NCBI GenBank assembly: GCA_025356665.1
Contig: JANXRV010000116.1
Span: 14,740-78,739 of the forward strand
DNA: 64,000 bases
Origin: CAITSH01 sp025356665
GTDB lineage: Bacteria; Pseudomonadota; Gammaproteobacteria; Burkholderiales; SG8-39
Reading direction: 5' to 3'
Part shown: positions 33,588-41,777 of the stretch, piece after piece
Layout of the letters: every line of letters starts with the position of its first letter
Numbering within the stretch: the stretch's first letter is position 1
Position numbers and translations under genes: made by a program
Notes under the pieces: model-generated
Seen by the model: the letters and a program-made list of their open reading frames with translations, nothing else
What the model was told of the DNA's origin: nothing
The model's database searches: none

Positions 33588-33706
33588 TCCGCACTGCCGT
33601 TTGCGCGGTACCTTGTGTTTAAATAAGCGGCATTTTTTATTTCTTGCCTGCCCGCGCTTTTCTTTCCGCCTCACCATACCAGTTGCACTTCATTGTCGGA
33701 GACCCC

Positions 33707-34105
33707 ATGAATAAACTCGCCAGCCTCAGCCTCGCCCTGCTCATCGCCGTATCCGGCGCCGCCCTAGCCCAATCCAAGACCGACGCACCCAAGGCGCCCG
33801 CCGCAAAAACCGAAACGCCCAAAAGCGACGCCCCTAAAGGCGACACAGCCAAGCCCGCCGAAGCAAAAAAAGAACTGATGGACATCAACAGCGCATCTGA
33901 AAAAGATCTCGCCACACTGCCGAAAATCGGCGAAGCGCGCTCCAAGGCCATCATAAAAAGCCGTCCGTACTCGGGCAAGGATGATCTGCTGAAAAAGAAA
34001 ATCATCCCCAAAGACGCCTATGAGGCGATCAAGGACCTGGTCATCGCCAAGCAGGGCCCCAAGGAAGAGAAGAAGGATATGAAAAAAGAAGAGAAAAAGA
34101 AATAA
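33707..34105 (+). CDS. Secreted ComEA-like helix-hairpin-helix protein
   Basis: A 132-residue protein with a signal peptide (MNKLASLSLALLIAVSGAAL, then AQ). A linker of Lys, Ala, Pro and Thr (about residues 22-55) is followed by a helix-hairpin-helix core, LMDINSASEKDLATLPKIGE and ARSKAIIKSRPYSGKDDL, as in ComEA DNA-uptake proteins. The last 17 residues are almost all Lys, Glu and Asp. ComEA binds incoming DNA in the periplasm, but many short proteins of this type have no proven role in competence. ATG 33707 follows GGAG. A terminator follows 41 bp after the stop. Confidence 0.87.
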   Translation: MNKLASLSLALLIAVSGAALAQSKTDAPKAPAAKTETPKSDAPKGDTAKPAEAKKELMDINSASEKDLATLPKIGEARSKAIIKSRPYSGKDDLLKKKIIPKDAYEAIKDLVIAKQGPKEEKKDMKKEEKKK

Positions 34106-34145
34106 CACCTTAGCGTCTGCCCGCCGGCCTGCCGGCAATGCACTG

Positions 34146-34170
34146 CAGGGCGGCGACAGCCGCCCTGTTT
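34146..34170 (+). terminator. Rho-independent terminator after the ComEA-like gene
   Basis: CAGGGCGGC (34146-34154) pairs perfectly with GCCGCCCTG (34159-34167) across a 4-nt loop and is followed by TTTCATTT. Confidence 0.78.
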
Positions 34171-34311
34171 CATTTAATCCACCCCTCTGGCAGGACCTCG
34201 AAGCGATTCATACCGCCCGATACGCCAGGCCCGACTGAAACAGCGGAACCCTCGCACACCGCCTAAACTTGGCACACTCTGGCCACCATTCTGCCATTTC
34301 GCCATTCCACA

Positions 34312-35310
34312 ATGACCGATCAGCTTTCCCTTTTCGGCGCAGAAGAAACGCCGCCGCCAAAAAATGCCGCACGCGAGCCCGCGCCTGCGGTGCTCGACGC
34401 CGAGACAAGGGCGCTGGGGGCGTCCATGCCTGCGGGTCTGCATCTGGGAACCTCGTCCTGGGCCTTTCCAGGCTGGGCAGGTTTGGTCTACGCAGAATCC
34501 CTGCCCGAGTCCTTGCTGTCAAAGCGCGGCCTCCTCGCCTATGCACAACACCCGCTGTTTCGCACTGTCGGCATAGACCGCAGCTTTTACGCGCCGCTTG
34601 CCGAAGCCCAATACGCCGCTTATGCGGCACAGGTGCCGGCGCCATTTCGCTTCATCACCAAAGCCACCAACACCTGCACCGACGCCCATATCCGCGGCGC
34701 CGGTGGCCGCATCGCCGGGGACAACCCGCGCTTTCTCGACGCCGCGCATGTCATCGAACAATTCATCGCACCGTGCAGCGCCGGCCTGGGCGACAAGGCC
34801 GGTCCGCTGGTGTTTCAGTTTTCGCCCATGGGCAAGGCCGCCGCCGCGCAACCGGACCGCTTTGCCGACCGACTGCATGCCTTTCTCGCCCGGCTGCCGC
34901 GCGGCCCCTTGTATGCGGTCGAGTTGCGCGATCCGTCCCTGCTGACGCCGCAGCTTGCGGCCGCGCTCAACGACAACAGCGCCCGCTACTGCATCGGCAT
35001 CAATCCGCGCATGCCCGGTGTGGCCGAGCAACTTACGGCGCTGCAAGGCCTTGCCCCCGGTGCGCTGGTGGCGCGCTGGAACCTGCACGCCGGCTACGCC
35101 TACGAGGAGGCGAAGGCGCATTACCGTCCGTTCAACCGCCTTGTGGACGAAGACCCGCAATCCCGCGAAGGCTTGGCCGAAGCCTGCGTGAACGCCGTCA
35201 TCGCCGGGCAAGCGGCCTTTGTCACAGCGAACAACAAGGCCGAAGGCAGTTCGCCGCTGTCGATGGCCAAGCTGGCCAAACGCATTCTCGAAAAACTGGG
35301 TAGAACCTGA
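34312..35310 (+). CDS. DUF72 domain-containing protein
   Basis: A 332-residue cytoplasmic protein of the DUF72 (YecE-like) TIM-barrel family. Typical blocks are LHLGTSSWAFPGWAGLVY, FRTVGIDRSFYAPLAEAQYA, PAPFRFITKATNTCTD, PLYAVELRDPSLL and LVARWNLHAGYAYEEAKAHY. The last strand carries QAAFVTANNKAEGSSPLSMA, matching the family's NN-x-x-G-SP ending. The function is unknown; the fold resembles sugar-phosphate isomerases. It is a single gene, convergent with msrA. Confidence 0.9.
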   Translation: MTDQLSLFGAEETPPPKNAAREPAPAVLDAETRALGASMPAGLHLGTSSWAFPGWAGLVYAESLPESLLSKRGLLAYAQHPLFRTVGIDRSFYAPLAEAQYAAYAAQVPAPFRFITKATNTCTDAHIRGAGGRIAGDNPRFLDAAHVIEQFIAPCSAGLGDKAGPLVFQFSPMGKAAAAQPDRFADRLHAFLARLPRGPLYAVELRDPSLLTPQLAAALNDNSARYCIGINPRMPGVAEQLTALQGLAPGALVARWNLHAGYAYEEAKAHYRPFNRLVDEDPQSREGLAEACVNAVIAGQAAFVTANNKAEGSSPLSMAKLAKRILEKLGRT

Positions 35311-35328
35311 CCGGGCCTGCAGCTACGG

Positions 35329-35865
35329 CTATTTTTTCAGGCGCTCGACGAAGTGTTTGCGGAACTTGGCGACCTTGGGCGCAACGACAAAGGCGCAGTA
35401 AGACTGCTGCGGATTGCGCACGTAGTATTCCTGATGGTAGGTCTCGGCGACGTAAAAGGGTTCCGCCGGAACCACCTCGGTCACAACGGGGTCATCCCAT
35501 AGTCTTTCCGCAGTAAGCTTCGAAATCACGTCCTGCGCCAGGGCCTGCTGCACGGGCGAATGGTAAAAAATAGCCGAACGGTACTGCGTGCCGGCGTCAT
35601 TGCCCTGGCGGTTGAGTGTGGTCGGGTCGTGGATGACAAAAAACACTTCCAGCAACTCGCGAAAACTCACCGCACTCGGATCAAAGCTGATCTGGATCAC
35701 CTCCGCGTGCCCGGTCTGGCCGCCGCAGACCTGCTCATAGGTCGGGTCGGCATTTTTGCCCCCCATATAACCGGACTCGACCGCGTCCACACCCTTGACT
35801 TCGTCATAGACCGCCTCGAGGCACCAGAAGCAGCCTCCGGCCAGCGTTGCAATTTCTTTGCTCAT
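35329..35865 (-). CDS. msrA: Peptide methionine sulfoxide reductase A
   Basis: A 178-residue enzyme that reduces the S-epimer of methionine sulfoxide in oxidised proteins. The catalytic motif GGCFWCLEAVY has the nucleophilic Cys at residue 12. GYMGG, TYEQVCGGQTGHAEVIQISF, HDPTTLNRQGNDAGTQYRSA and the YHQEYYVRNPQQSYC tail are all family hallmarks. A start at 35865 gives MSKEIATLAGGCFW and follows GGAGG. The longer reading from 35925 is unsupported. It is divergent from the aminotransferase gene. Confidence 0.95.
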   Translation of the reverse strand: MSKEIATLAGGCFWCLEAVYDEVKGVDAVESGYMGGKNADPTYEQVCGGQTGHAEVIQISFDPSAVSFRELLEVFFVIHDPTTLNRQGNDAGTQYRSAIFYHSPVQQALAQDVISKLTAERLWDDPVVTEVVPAEPFYVAETYHQEYYVRNPQQSYCAFVVAPKVAKFRKHFVERLKK

Positions 35866-35920
35866 ATCTGCCTCCGTTGAACCCGTATTGTGCCATGCGG
35901 CGCTCCTGCGCACGCCGCTA

Positions 35921-35926
35921 TACAAT
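35921..35926 (+). promoter_or_regulatory. Candidate -10 box upstream of the aminotransferase
   Basis: TACAAT within CGCTATACAATCAC lies about 85 bp before the start codon, in the divergent msrA-aminotransferase gap. No good -35 is visible. Confidence 0.3.
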
Positions 35927-36009
35927 CACACTTCGGTCGCGCTTCCAATCCTGAATTTGCAGACCATCAACAAACAACGAAGCAACAACACAAGCGCATA
36001 AATTAAACC

Positions 36010-37263
36010 ATGAACCTCTACGACGATATCGATCCGCTGCCGCGCCTGCTCATGGGCCCCGGCCCCATCAATGCCGATCCGCGCGTGCTTCGAGCCATGT
36101 CGGCGCAGTTGCTGGGGCAGTTCGACCCGCAATTCCGCCGTTACATGAAGGAAACGATGGCGCTTTACCGTGGCGTGTTTGAAACACGCAACGAATGGAC
36201 TTTCATCATCGACGGTACCGCGCGCTCGGCCATCGAAGCGGTGATGGGCTCTTTGGTGGAACGCGGGGAGCGCGTACTGGTGGCCAGCTTCGGCCGCTTC
36301 GGCCAGCTGAAAACCGAAATCGCGCGACGCATCGGCGCCGATGTGCGCCTGATCGAATGCGCGTGGGGCACGGTGTTCACGCCCGAGGCCATCGAGGCGG
36401 CGATCAAGCAGCACTCGCCGCGCCTGCTCGCCTTGTGCCAGGGCGACACCTCCACCACCATGCTGCAACCGCTGGCCGAGATCGGCAAGATCTGCCGCCG
36501 CCACGGCGTGCTGCTGCAGGTGGATGCCACCGCCTCGATCGGCGGCACGCCGCTGCCCGTCGACGCCTGGGAAATCGACGCCGTCACCGGCGGCCTGCAA
36601 AAATGCCTCGCCGGCCCCTCGGGTGCGGCGCCGGTGACGCTGTCTGACGGCGCGGCCGCTGTGATTTACGGCCGGCGTCACATTGAAGAGGGCCTGCAAA
36701 CCGCAGATTACGTCGCCGGCAAGGGCGGCATCATCGGCTCCAATTATTTCGACCTTGCCATGATCATGGACTACTGGTCCGACAAGGCCCTCAACCACCA
36801 CACCGAAGCGACCACCATGCTCTATGGCGCACGCGAATGCGCGCGCGTGATGCTGCGCGAAGGCCTGCCGCAGGTTTTTGCGCGGCATGCGACCGGAAGC
36901 CGCGCCGTCGTGGCCGGCGTTGAAGCGATGGGGCTGAAAGTGTTCGGCGACAAGACCAACAAGATGCCCAACGTCACCGGCGTGTGGATTCCCGAGGGCG
37001 TCAACGGCGAGCGCGTACGCTCAGGCCTGCTCAACGACTTCAACATCGAGATCGGCACCTCGTTCGGCCAGTTGCAGGGCCGCATCTGGCGCATCGGCGC
37101 GATGGGTTACAACGCGCGCAAGGATGCCGTCTTGATCACCCTGGCCGCGATCGAAACAGTGCTCGCCGCCGAAGCCTTCAAACTGACGCGCGGCGCCGGT
37201 GTGGACGCGGCGCGTGCGGTGTATGCCGCTGCGGCATCGGCTGCGGCACAAAAAACCGGCTGA
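36010..37263 (+). CDS. PucG-like class V aminotransferase
   Basis: A 417-residue PLP enzyme of the alanine-glyoxylate / ureidoglycine-glyoxylate aminotransferase group. It opens with PLPRLLMGPGPINADPRVLR, and the PLP-site segment is DAVTGGLQKCLAGPSGAAPV with the Schiff-base Lys. HHTEATTMLYGARECARVML, GVWIPEGVNGERVRSGLL and IGTSFGQLQGRIWRIGAMGY match PucG, which transfers the amino group of (S)-ureidoglycine to glyoxylate during purine breakdown. A PuuD-type urate oxidase lies about 17 kb downstream, which fits, but a plain serine- or alanine-glyoxylate role cannot be excluded. ATG 36010 has a weak ribosome site. Confidence 0.85.
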   Translation: MNLYDDIDPLPRLLMGPGPINADPRVLRAMSAQLLGQFDPQFRRYMKETMALYRGVFETRNEWTFIIDGTARSAIEAVMGSLVERGERVLVASFGRFGQLKTEIARRIGADVRLIECAWGTVFTPEAIEAAIKQHSPRLLALCQGDTSTTMLQPLAEIGKICRRHGVLLQVDATASIGGTPLPVDAWEIDAVTGGLQKCLAGPSGAAPVTLSDGAAAVIYGRRHIEEGLQTADYVAGKGGIIGSNYFDLAMIMDYWSDKALNHHTEATTMLYGARECARVMLREGLPQVFARHATGSRAVVAGVEAMGLKVFGDKTNKMPNVTGVWIPEGVNGERVRSGLLNDFNIEIGTSFGQLQGRIWRIGAMGYNARKDAVLITLAAIETVLAAEAFKLTRGAGVDAARAVYAAAASAAAQKTG

Positions 37264-37271
37264 ATGAAAAA

Positions 37272-37294
37272 GAGCCGGGCAAAATACCCGGCTC
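37272..37294. terminator. Bidirectional terminator between convergent genes
   Basis: GAGCCGGG (37272-37279) pairs perfectly with CCCGGCTC (37287-37294). It lies 9 bp after the aminotransferase stop and 31 bp before the SET gene stop on the other strand. Confidence 0.65.
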
Positions 37295-37324
37295 CTGGTT
37301 TCTCGGCGTGTGCCGTGACAGCGC

Positions 37325-38002
37325 TTATTTGGCCTTCTTGCTTTTCTTCACCGCCTTTTTGCCTGCGGTCTTGGACGCCTGCTTTGCGACCGTCTTGGTC
37401 GCTTTCTTGACCGTCTTCTTGACAGTCTTCTTGACGGCCTTCTTGGCAGCTTTTTTCGCCTTCTTCTTCGGCTCTTTGTTCACCAGAATCGTGCCGCGGC
37501 AATTGGGCGCGCCACAACGGCAGGCATATTTCTGCGCCAGCTTTTTGGTATGTGGCTCGTCAAACTCAAAACTGTAGTCGTACGCCAGTTCCTCGTCCGG
37601 TTTGATGGTGCGGATGGCTTCGATGAAAATATGCTCCTCGCCCTCGTCGTCCTCCCCAACCGCCTCGCAATTGGGCGCGCAGGAGTGGTTGATCCAGCGT
37701 GAGCTGTTGCCACCGACCGTGGCATCAATAACATCGCCATTTTCGAGCGCGAACAAGAAGGTGTGCGTGGGCTTGCCCTCCTCTTCCGCATAAACCTCGT
37801 CGGCGAGGCTCTCTGGAATACGGCGGCCGACATACTCGATCAAGCGCGTGCCCTTGCGGATGGCGGCGAGGGAAAACGCCCCCTTGCCATGAATCTTCGA
37901 GTGGCGCACCGCGAACAACAGCGGCGCTTTTGCGGCCTTGCCCGCGATCTTCTTGCTCATCGTTTTTTTGCTGACGCTCTTGTTGCTGCTGCTGCTTGGC
38001 AT
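37325..38002 (-). CDS. SET-domain lysine methyltransferase with histone-H1-like tail
   Basis: A 225-residue protein. Residues 28-150 form a eukaryote-like SET domain: FAVRHSKIHGKGAFSLAAI, then RWINHSCAPNC (the NHSC cofactor motif at 105-108) and ELAYDYSFEFDEP (catalytic Tyr region 141-145). A post-SET zinc site CRCGAPNCRG (161-170) follows. From about residue 174 to the end the protein is almost only Lys, Ala, Thr and Val in KKAVKKTVKK-type repeats, like bacterial histone-H1 homologues that coat DNA. SET domains transfer methyl groups from S-adenosylmethionine to Lys; here the enzyme may methylate its own tail or other nucleoid proteins. The N-terminal 25 residues are also Ser/Lys-rich. Confidence 0.9.
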   Translation of the reverse strand: MPSSSSNKSVSKKTMSKKIAGKAAKAPLLFAVRHSKIHGKGAFSLAAIRKGTRLIEYVGRRIPESLADEVYAEEEGKPTHTFLFALENGDVIDATVGGNSSRWINHSCAPNCEAVGEDDEGEEHIFIEAIRTIKPDEELAYDYSFEFDEPHTKKLAQKYACRCGAPNCRGTILVNKEPKKKAKKAAKKAVKKTVKKTVKKATKTVAKQASKTAGKKAVKKSKKAK

Positions 38003-38117
38003 GCTCTTGTCCGTGCGTTGTAAAAGAACGCATTGTAGCCAAGTTCAGTGCAAAGATACGCATCTTCCTTTGGTGTGCGCCCTTGTTGACCCCCACGTTG
38101 ACACCCACCAAAGGCCG

Positions 38118-39122
38118 CTACTCCGGCTTGATGGCCGCCTCGCGGATTACGCGCGCCCAGCGCGCGGTCTCAGCGCGAATATCGGCGGCGAACACATCGG
38201 GCCGGCTGGCCACCGGATAAAGCCCTTGCGCCTCTAGCCCCGCCTTCACCTCAGGCAGTGCAACGATCAGTGCAATCTCGGCCTGTAGCCTGGCGATGAG
38301 CTCGCGCGGCGTCGCGGCCGGCGCCATAACGCCGTACCAGGAACTGACATCAAATCCCTTGAGGCCGGCTTCGGCAACCGTGGGCAGATCCGGCGCCGCC
38401 GGCGCGCGCTGTGCGCTGGTCACGGCAAGGGCGCGCAGCTTTCCCGCCCGCACCTGCGGCAGCAGCGTGGGCATTGCGCCGAACATCATGGCGAGCTGGC
38501 CGCCCATCAAGTCGTTCATCGCCTGGGTGGTGCCCTTGTAGGGGACATGCAGGATGTCGATGCCGGCCTCGCGCCGGAACAACTCGCCGGCGAGGTGCAA
38601 GCCGCTGCCAATGCCGGGCGAGCCGTAACTCAGTTTTCCGGGCTGGGCGCGCGCCAGCGCGATCAGCTCCTGCAGCGTCGCCGCCTTCACCGCCGGATGC
38701 ACGGCGAGGATGTTGGGCGCGGTGGCAATTTTGGTGACGGCGACAAAGTCACGCTCCCAGTTGAATGGCAGGTCTGTCATCAGCGTGGCGTTGATGGTGA
38801 TGTTACCCGCCGGCACCACCAGCAGCGTGTAACCATCGGCCGCCGCATCGGCCACCGCCTTGATGCCGATATTGCCGCCGGCACCGGGCTTGTTCTCAAC
38901 AAGCACCGGCTGCCCCCAGCGCGCCTGCAGCTTTTCGCCCACCAAGCGGGCGAGCAAATCGACCGGGCCGCCCGGCGGGAAAGGCGCGACCAGCCGTATG
39001 GGCCTGACCGGATACGCCGCGGCGGCGGCTGGCGAAGTTTGGGCGGCAGCGGCAAGGGGCAGCAGCAAAAGGCCGCAGGCGGCCAGCCGCAGTGCGCGCA
39101 GGGGTGGGGTCGACCATCTCAT
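38118..39122 (-). CDS. Bug/TctC-type tripartite tricarboxylate receptor 5
   Basis: A 334-residue periplasmic receptor. The signal peptide (MRWSTPPLRALRLAACGLLL..., cleaved near AAAQT) is followed by YPVRPIRLVAPFPPGGPVDL and LARLVGEKLQ. VLVENKPGAGGNIGIKAVAD, LPFNWERDFVAVTKIA and HVPYKGTTQAMNDLMGGQLA are family landmarks. The start at 39122 gives a regular signal; 39170 would add 16 residues without support. It is divergent from the Rieske operon, with only about 140 bp between starts, so it may share regulation with that operon and import a related acid. Confidence 0.9.
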   Translation of the reverse strand: MRWSTPPLRALRLAACGLLLLPLAAAAQTSPAAAAAYPVRPIRLVAPFPPGGPVDLLARLVGEKLQARWGQPVLVENKPGAGGNIGIKAVADAAADGYTLLVVPAGNITINATLMTDLPFNWERDFVAVTKIATAPNILAVHPAVKAATLQELIALARAQPGKLSYGSPGIGSGLHLAGELFRREAGIDILHVPYKGTTQAMNDLMGGQLAMMFGAMPTLLPQVRAGKLRALAVTSAQRAPAAPDLPTVAEAGLKGFDVSSWYGVMAPAATPRELIARLQAEIALIVALPEVKAGLEAQGLYPVASRPDVFAADIRAETARWARVIREAAIKPE

Positions 39123-39160
39123 GGCGGGGATTCCGTAAAAAAGGTTTGCTGCGCTGCCGC

Positions 39161-39188
39161 TTGACAGCATTTGAAGTTATGCTACCAT
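39161..39188 (+). promoter_or_regulatory. Promoter of the Rieske/ABC/extradiol operon
   Basis: A perfect TTGACA (39161-39166) and TACCAT (39183-39188) are separated by 16 bp, pointing to transcription starting near 39195 towards the Rieske genes. Confidence 0.6.
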
Positions 39189-39189
39189 C

Positions 39190-39225
39190 GTTTCATATAC
39201 GGATCATTGTTTTATATATAAAACA
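39190..39225. promoter_or_regulatory. Tandem palindromic operator, IclR candidate
   Basis: A perfect 18-bp palindrome TGTTTTATATATAAAACA (39208-39225) lies directly downstream of the promoter. A related imperfect half-site, GTTTCATATACGGATC, starts at 39190, 19 bp before the matching position in the palindrome. Position over or just after the transcription start fits repression. The IclR-family gene in the same operon is the obvious candidate ligand-sensing regulator; that assignment is inference. Confidence 0.5.
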
Positions 39226-39264
39226 TTAACCTAATGAACTAATGAAATAATAAACGACGATACG

Positions 39265-39606
39265 ATGAACGACGGAACGAACAAACCCGCAACGGATGGC
39301 GACTGGCAACTCGCAGGCAGCACCGGCGAGGTGTCCGAAGACATGCCGCTCACCATCAAGGCCGGTGACACGAACGTCGGTGTCTACCTCGTCAACGGCC
39401 ATTACCATGCACTGGAAGACATCTGTCCGCACGCCTATGCCCTGCTCTCACAGGGCTTTGTCATGGACGGTGAGATCGAGTGCCCCCTGCATGCCGCACG
39501 CTTCAACATCAGCACCGGAAAATGCACCGCCGGACCCGGCGGCCGCGACCTTAAAGTCTACCCCCTGCGCGTCGAGGACGGCCGCATTTTGATCAAGGTG
39601 GAATAA
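39265..39606 (+). CDS. Small Rieske [2Fe-2S] ferredoxin-like protein
   Basis: A 113-residue Rieske protein. The cluster ligands are C54 and H56 in DICPHAYALL and C73 and H76 in IECPLHAARF. It has the length of Rieske ferredoxins that pass electrons to ring-hydroxylating oxygenases. It is the first gene of a long operon that contains a Rieske oxygenase alpha subunit, so it is probably that enzyme's electron donor. No ferredoxin reductase gene is found in the operon. Start ATG 39265; the next gene begins 2 bp after the stop. Confidence 0.9.
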   Translation: MNDGTNKPATDGDWQLAGSTGEVSEDMPLTIKAGDTNVGVYLVNGHYHALEDICPHAYALLSQGFVMDGEIECPLHAARFNISTGKCTAGPGGRDLKVYPLRVEDGRILIKVE

Positions 39607-39608
39607 AC

Positions 39609-39899
39609 ATGGACCACAACCCCTATCTGCAACCGTCCTCGGTCAGCCCGGACTCGCACAAAGGCTCGATCGAGAAGATCGACCAGATCAAGAACATGAT
39701 CTGGCAAAACCGCGCGGCGCCACCCACCCCTTTTGAAAACCAACTTGGCGACCTGCTGGAGCAGGTGTTTGTCGCCGGGATCGAGGCGCTGCCCGCTGTT
39801 GTCGCCAAACTCAACGAGTTGGGCGGCCATGCGCCGGACGGCACGGCCTGGACGGAGGCGAGCTTCCAGGCGGTGATGCGGCAACTGGGCAAAGAATAA
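39609..39899 (+). CDS. Small conserved protein, possible recombinase-like HTH
   Basis: A 96-residue soluble protein with no signal peptide. SIEKIDQIKNMIWQNRAAPP is followed by PFENQLGDLLEQVFVAGIEA and a C-terminal helical part with WTEASFQAVMRQLGKE. I recall similar short proteins next to ring-hydroxylating oxygenases being labelled 'recombinase-like helix-turn-helix domain'; the resemblance of the C-terminal helices is compatible with that, but I cannot confirm it. It is tightly packed between the Rieske and ABC genes (2 and 6 bp gaps) and probably serves the oxygenase system. Confidence 0.7.
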   Translation: MDHNPYLQPSSVSPDSHKGSIEKIDQIKNMIWQNRAAPPTPFENQLGDLLEQVFVAGIEALPAVVAKLNELGGHAPDGTAWTEASFQAVMRQLGKE

Positions 39900-39905
39900 G
39901 AACAC

Positions 39906-40706
39906 ATGAACAACGCCGCCATCCGCATCGAATTCAACGCCGTCACCAAGATTTTCGGCTCCGCTCGCGGCGGCGAAGTTGTCACCGCGGTCAAGAACGT
40001 CAACCTGGCCATCCGTGAGGGCGAGGTGGTGTCGCTGATCGGCCCCTCCGGTTGCGGCAAGTCCACGCTGCTCAACATGGGCTCCGGCCTGTACCTGCCC
40101 AGCGAAGGCAAGGTCTACGTCGATGGCAGGCAGGTCGACGGCCCCAACCGCCAGGTCGCCTTCATGCTGCAAAAGGACCTGCTGCTGCCCTGGCGCAGCA
40201 TTCGCCAGAACGTCGAACTCGGTCTGGAAATTCAGGGCGCGGGACGCGCCGAAAGACGCGAAAAAGCCCTCAGCCTGATCACCAAATGCCACCTGGGCGG
40301 CTTCGAGAACCATTTCCCCCACCAGCTTTCCGGTGGCATGCGCCAGCGCGCGGCGCTCGCGCGCACACTGGCCGTCGACCCGCTGGTGCTGCTGATGGAT
40401 GAGCCGTTCTCGGCCCTCGACGCACAAACAAAAATGATTCTGCAGCAAGACCTCGCGCAAACCCTGGCCGCGGAAAAAAAGACCGCTTTGTTCATCACCC
40501 ACGACTTGGTCGAATCCATTGCGCTATCGGACCGTGTGCTGGTGATGAGCCGCCGGCCCGGCACTATCATTGAAGAGATCACCGTCGACATCCCACATCG
40601 CGAAAATCCGATGCTGCGGCGCCGCCATCCCCAGGTCGGCGTCTACGTCGCGCGCCTGATGGAACTGCTGCATATCGGCGAGCCCGAAACCGCCGGACAA
40701 ATCTGA
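39906..40706 (+). CDS. ABC importer ATPase (nitrate/sulfonate/taurine type)
   Basis: A 266-residue ATP-binding subunit. Walker A GPSGCGKSTLLN, signature LSGGMRQRAALART, Walker B LLMDEPFSALDAQTK and the switch His in LFITHDLVESIALSD are all intact. The sequence class is the SsuB/TauB/NrtD group, which works with NMT1-type binding proteins. The binding protein and the permease follow directly, so this is a complete importer, probably for the aromatic substrate of the operon. Confidence 0.93.
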   Translation: MNNAAIRIEFNAVTKIFGSARGGEVVTAVKNVNLAIREGEVVSLIGPSGCGKSTLLNMGSGLYLPSEGKVYVDGRQVDGPNRQVAFMLQKDLLLPWRSIRQNVELGLEIQGAGRAERREKALSLITKCHLGGFENHFPHQLSGGMRQRAALARTLAVDPLVLLMDEPFSALDAQTKMILQQDLAQTLAAEKKTALFITHDLVESIALSDRVLVMSRRPGTIIEEITVDIPHRENPMLRRRHPQVGVYVARLMELLHIGEPETAGQI

Positions 40707-40750
40707 TCCTTTCCCGACCCAGAATGATGAAACCCACAGGAGTGCACACC

Positions 40751-41743
40751 ATGAACAAACGCCGTTTCCTCCGCACCGCCGCCTGCGCCTCCGGGCTGGC
40801 CCTGGGCCTTGCACTCAGCCTTGGCGCAAAAGCGCAGAACCTCGAGGAGATCACCTATCTGCTGCCCGCCCCGGCAACCTTGCCGGCCTTCGGTCCGTGG
40901 ATGGTTGCGCAGGCGCGCGGCTATTACGCCGCTGAGGGCCTCAAGGTCAGCTTTGTTTCGGCCAAGGGCGGCGTTGATGTGGCCAAGCAGATTGGCGCCG
41001 GCAACGCGCTCATCGGCGGCGCCATCGGCGACACCTCCATCATCGCGCGCGCGCAAGGCGTGCCGGTCAAGGCCGTCGCCGTGTTGGGCGGAAAATCGCT
41101 GACACAACTGGTGGTTCGCGACGGCAAAGGTATCAACGGCCCGAAAGACCTCAAGGGCCGCACCGTCACCACCATGGCTTATCAGGACACCACTTTTTAC
41201 TCGCTGCTTGGCATGCTCGCCACCGCGGGCCTTTCCAAAAACGATGTGGACGCGCAGGCGGCGGGCCCGGCCGGCGTGTGGCAGCTCTTTGCCGCCGGCA
41301 AGGCCGACGCCATGGCCTCGGTACCCGACTGGATCGCCCTCGTCAACAAAGATCCGGCGGCCAAGATCAAGATCTACTCATCCGACGATTACTTCAAGAG
41401 CATGGCGCAGGCCATTCTGGCCTCGGATGAAACCATCCAGAAAAGGCCCGAACTGATCAAGAAGCTGGTGCGCGCCACACTGAAGGGCATGCAAGACATT
41501 ATGAAGGATCCCAAATCTGCCGCCATCGCCTACGTCGGCGCGGTGCCCTCGCTCAAGGGTAAGGAAGCCTACATCGAAGAGGTGTTCACGCTTTACAACA
41601 CCTACGTCTATCCGGGCCAGAAAACCATAGGGGCGATGGATCCGGAGCGCCTTGCCATCGTGCAGAAGTTTTACGTCAAGGAAGGCATCGTGCCCAAGGA
41701 GGCACCGATCGCCGAACTTTACACCAACCAGTTCGTGCAATAA
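40751..41743 (+). CDS. ABC importer substrate-binding protein (NMT1/SsuA-like)
   Basis: A 330-residue periplasmic binding protein. The N-terminus MNKRRFLRTAACASGLALGL is a signal with a twin-Arg-like start ending near AKAQ. The mature part begins ITYLLPAPATLPAFGPWMVA and QARGYYAAEGLKVSFVSAKG, the NMT1/THI5-like pattern of sulfonate, taurine and pyrimidine-precursor receptors. ATG 40751 follows AGGAG at 40737-40741. Ligand unknown; the operon suggests an aromatic carboxylate or sulfonate. Confidence 0.9.
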   Translation: MNKRRFLRTAACASGLALGLALSLGAKAQNLEEITYLLPAPATLPAFGPWMVAQARGYYAAEGLKVSFVSAKGGVDVAKQIGAGNALIGGAIGDTSIIARAQGVPVKAVAVLGGKSLTQLVVRDGKGINGPKDLKGRTVTTMAYQDTTFYSLLGMLATAGLSKNDVDAQAAGPAGVWQLFAAGKADAMASVPDWIALVNKDPAAKIKIYSSDDYFKSMAQAILASDETIQKRPELIKKLVRATLKGMQDIMKDPKSAAIAYVGAVPSLKGKEAYIEEVFTLYNTYVYPGQKTIGAMDPERLAIVQKFYVKEGIVPKEAPIAELYTNQFVQ

Positions 41744-41777
41744 CCAATCACAACAGGCCAGGCGGCAAGGAACACTC

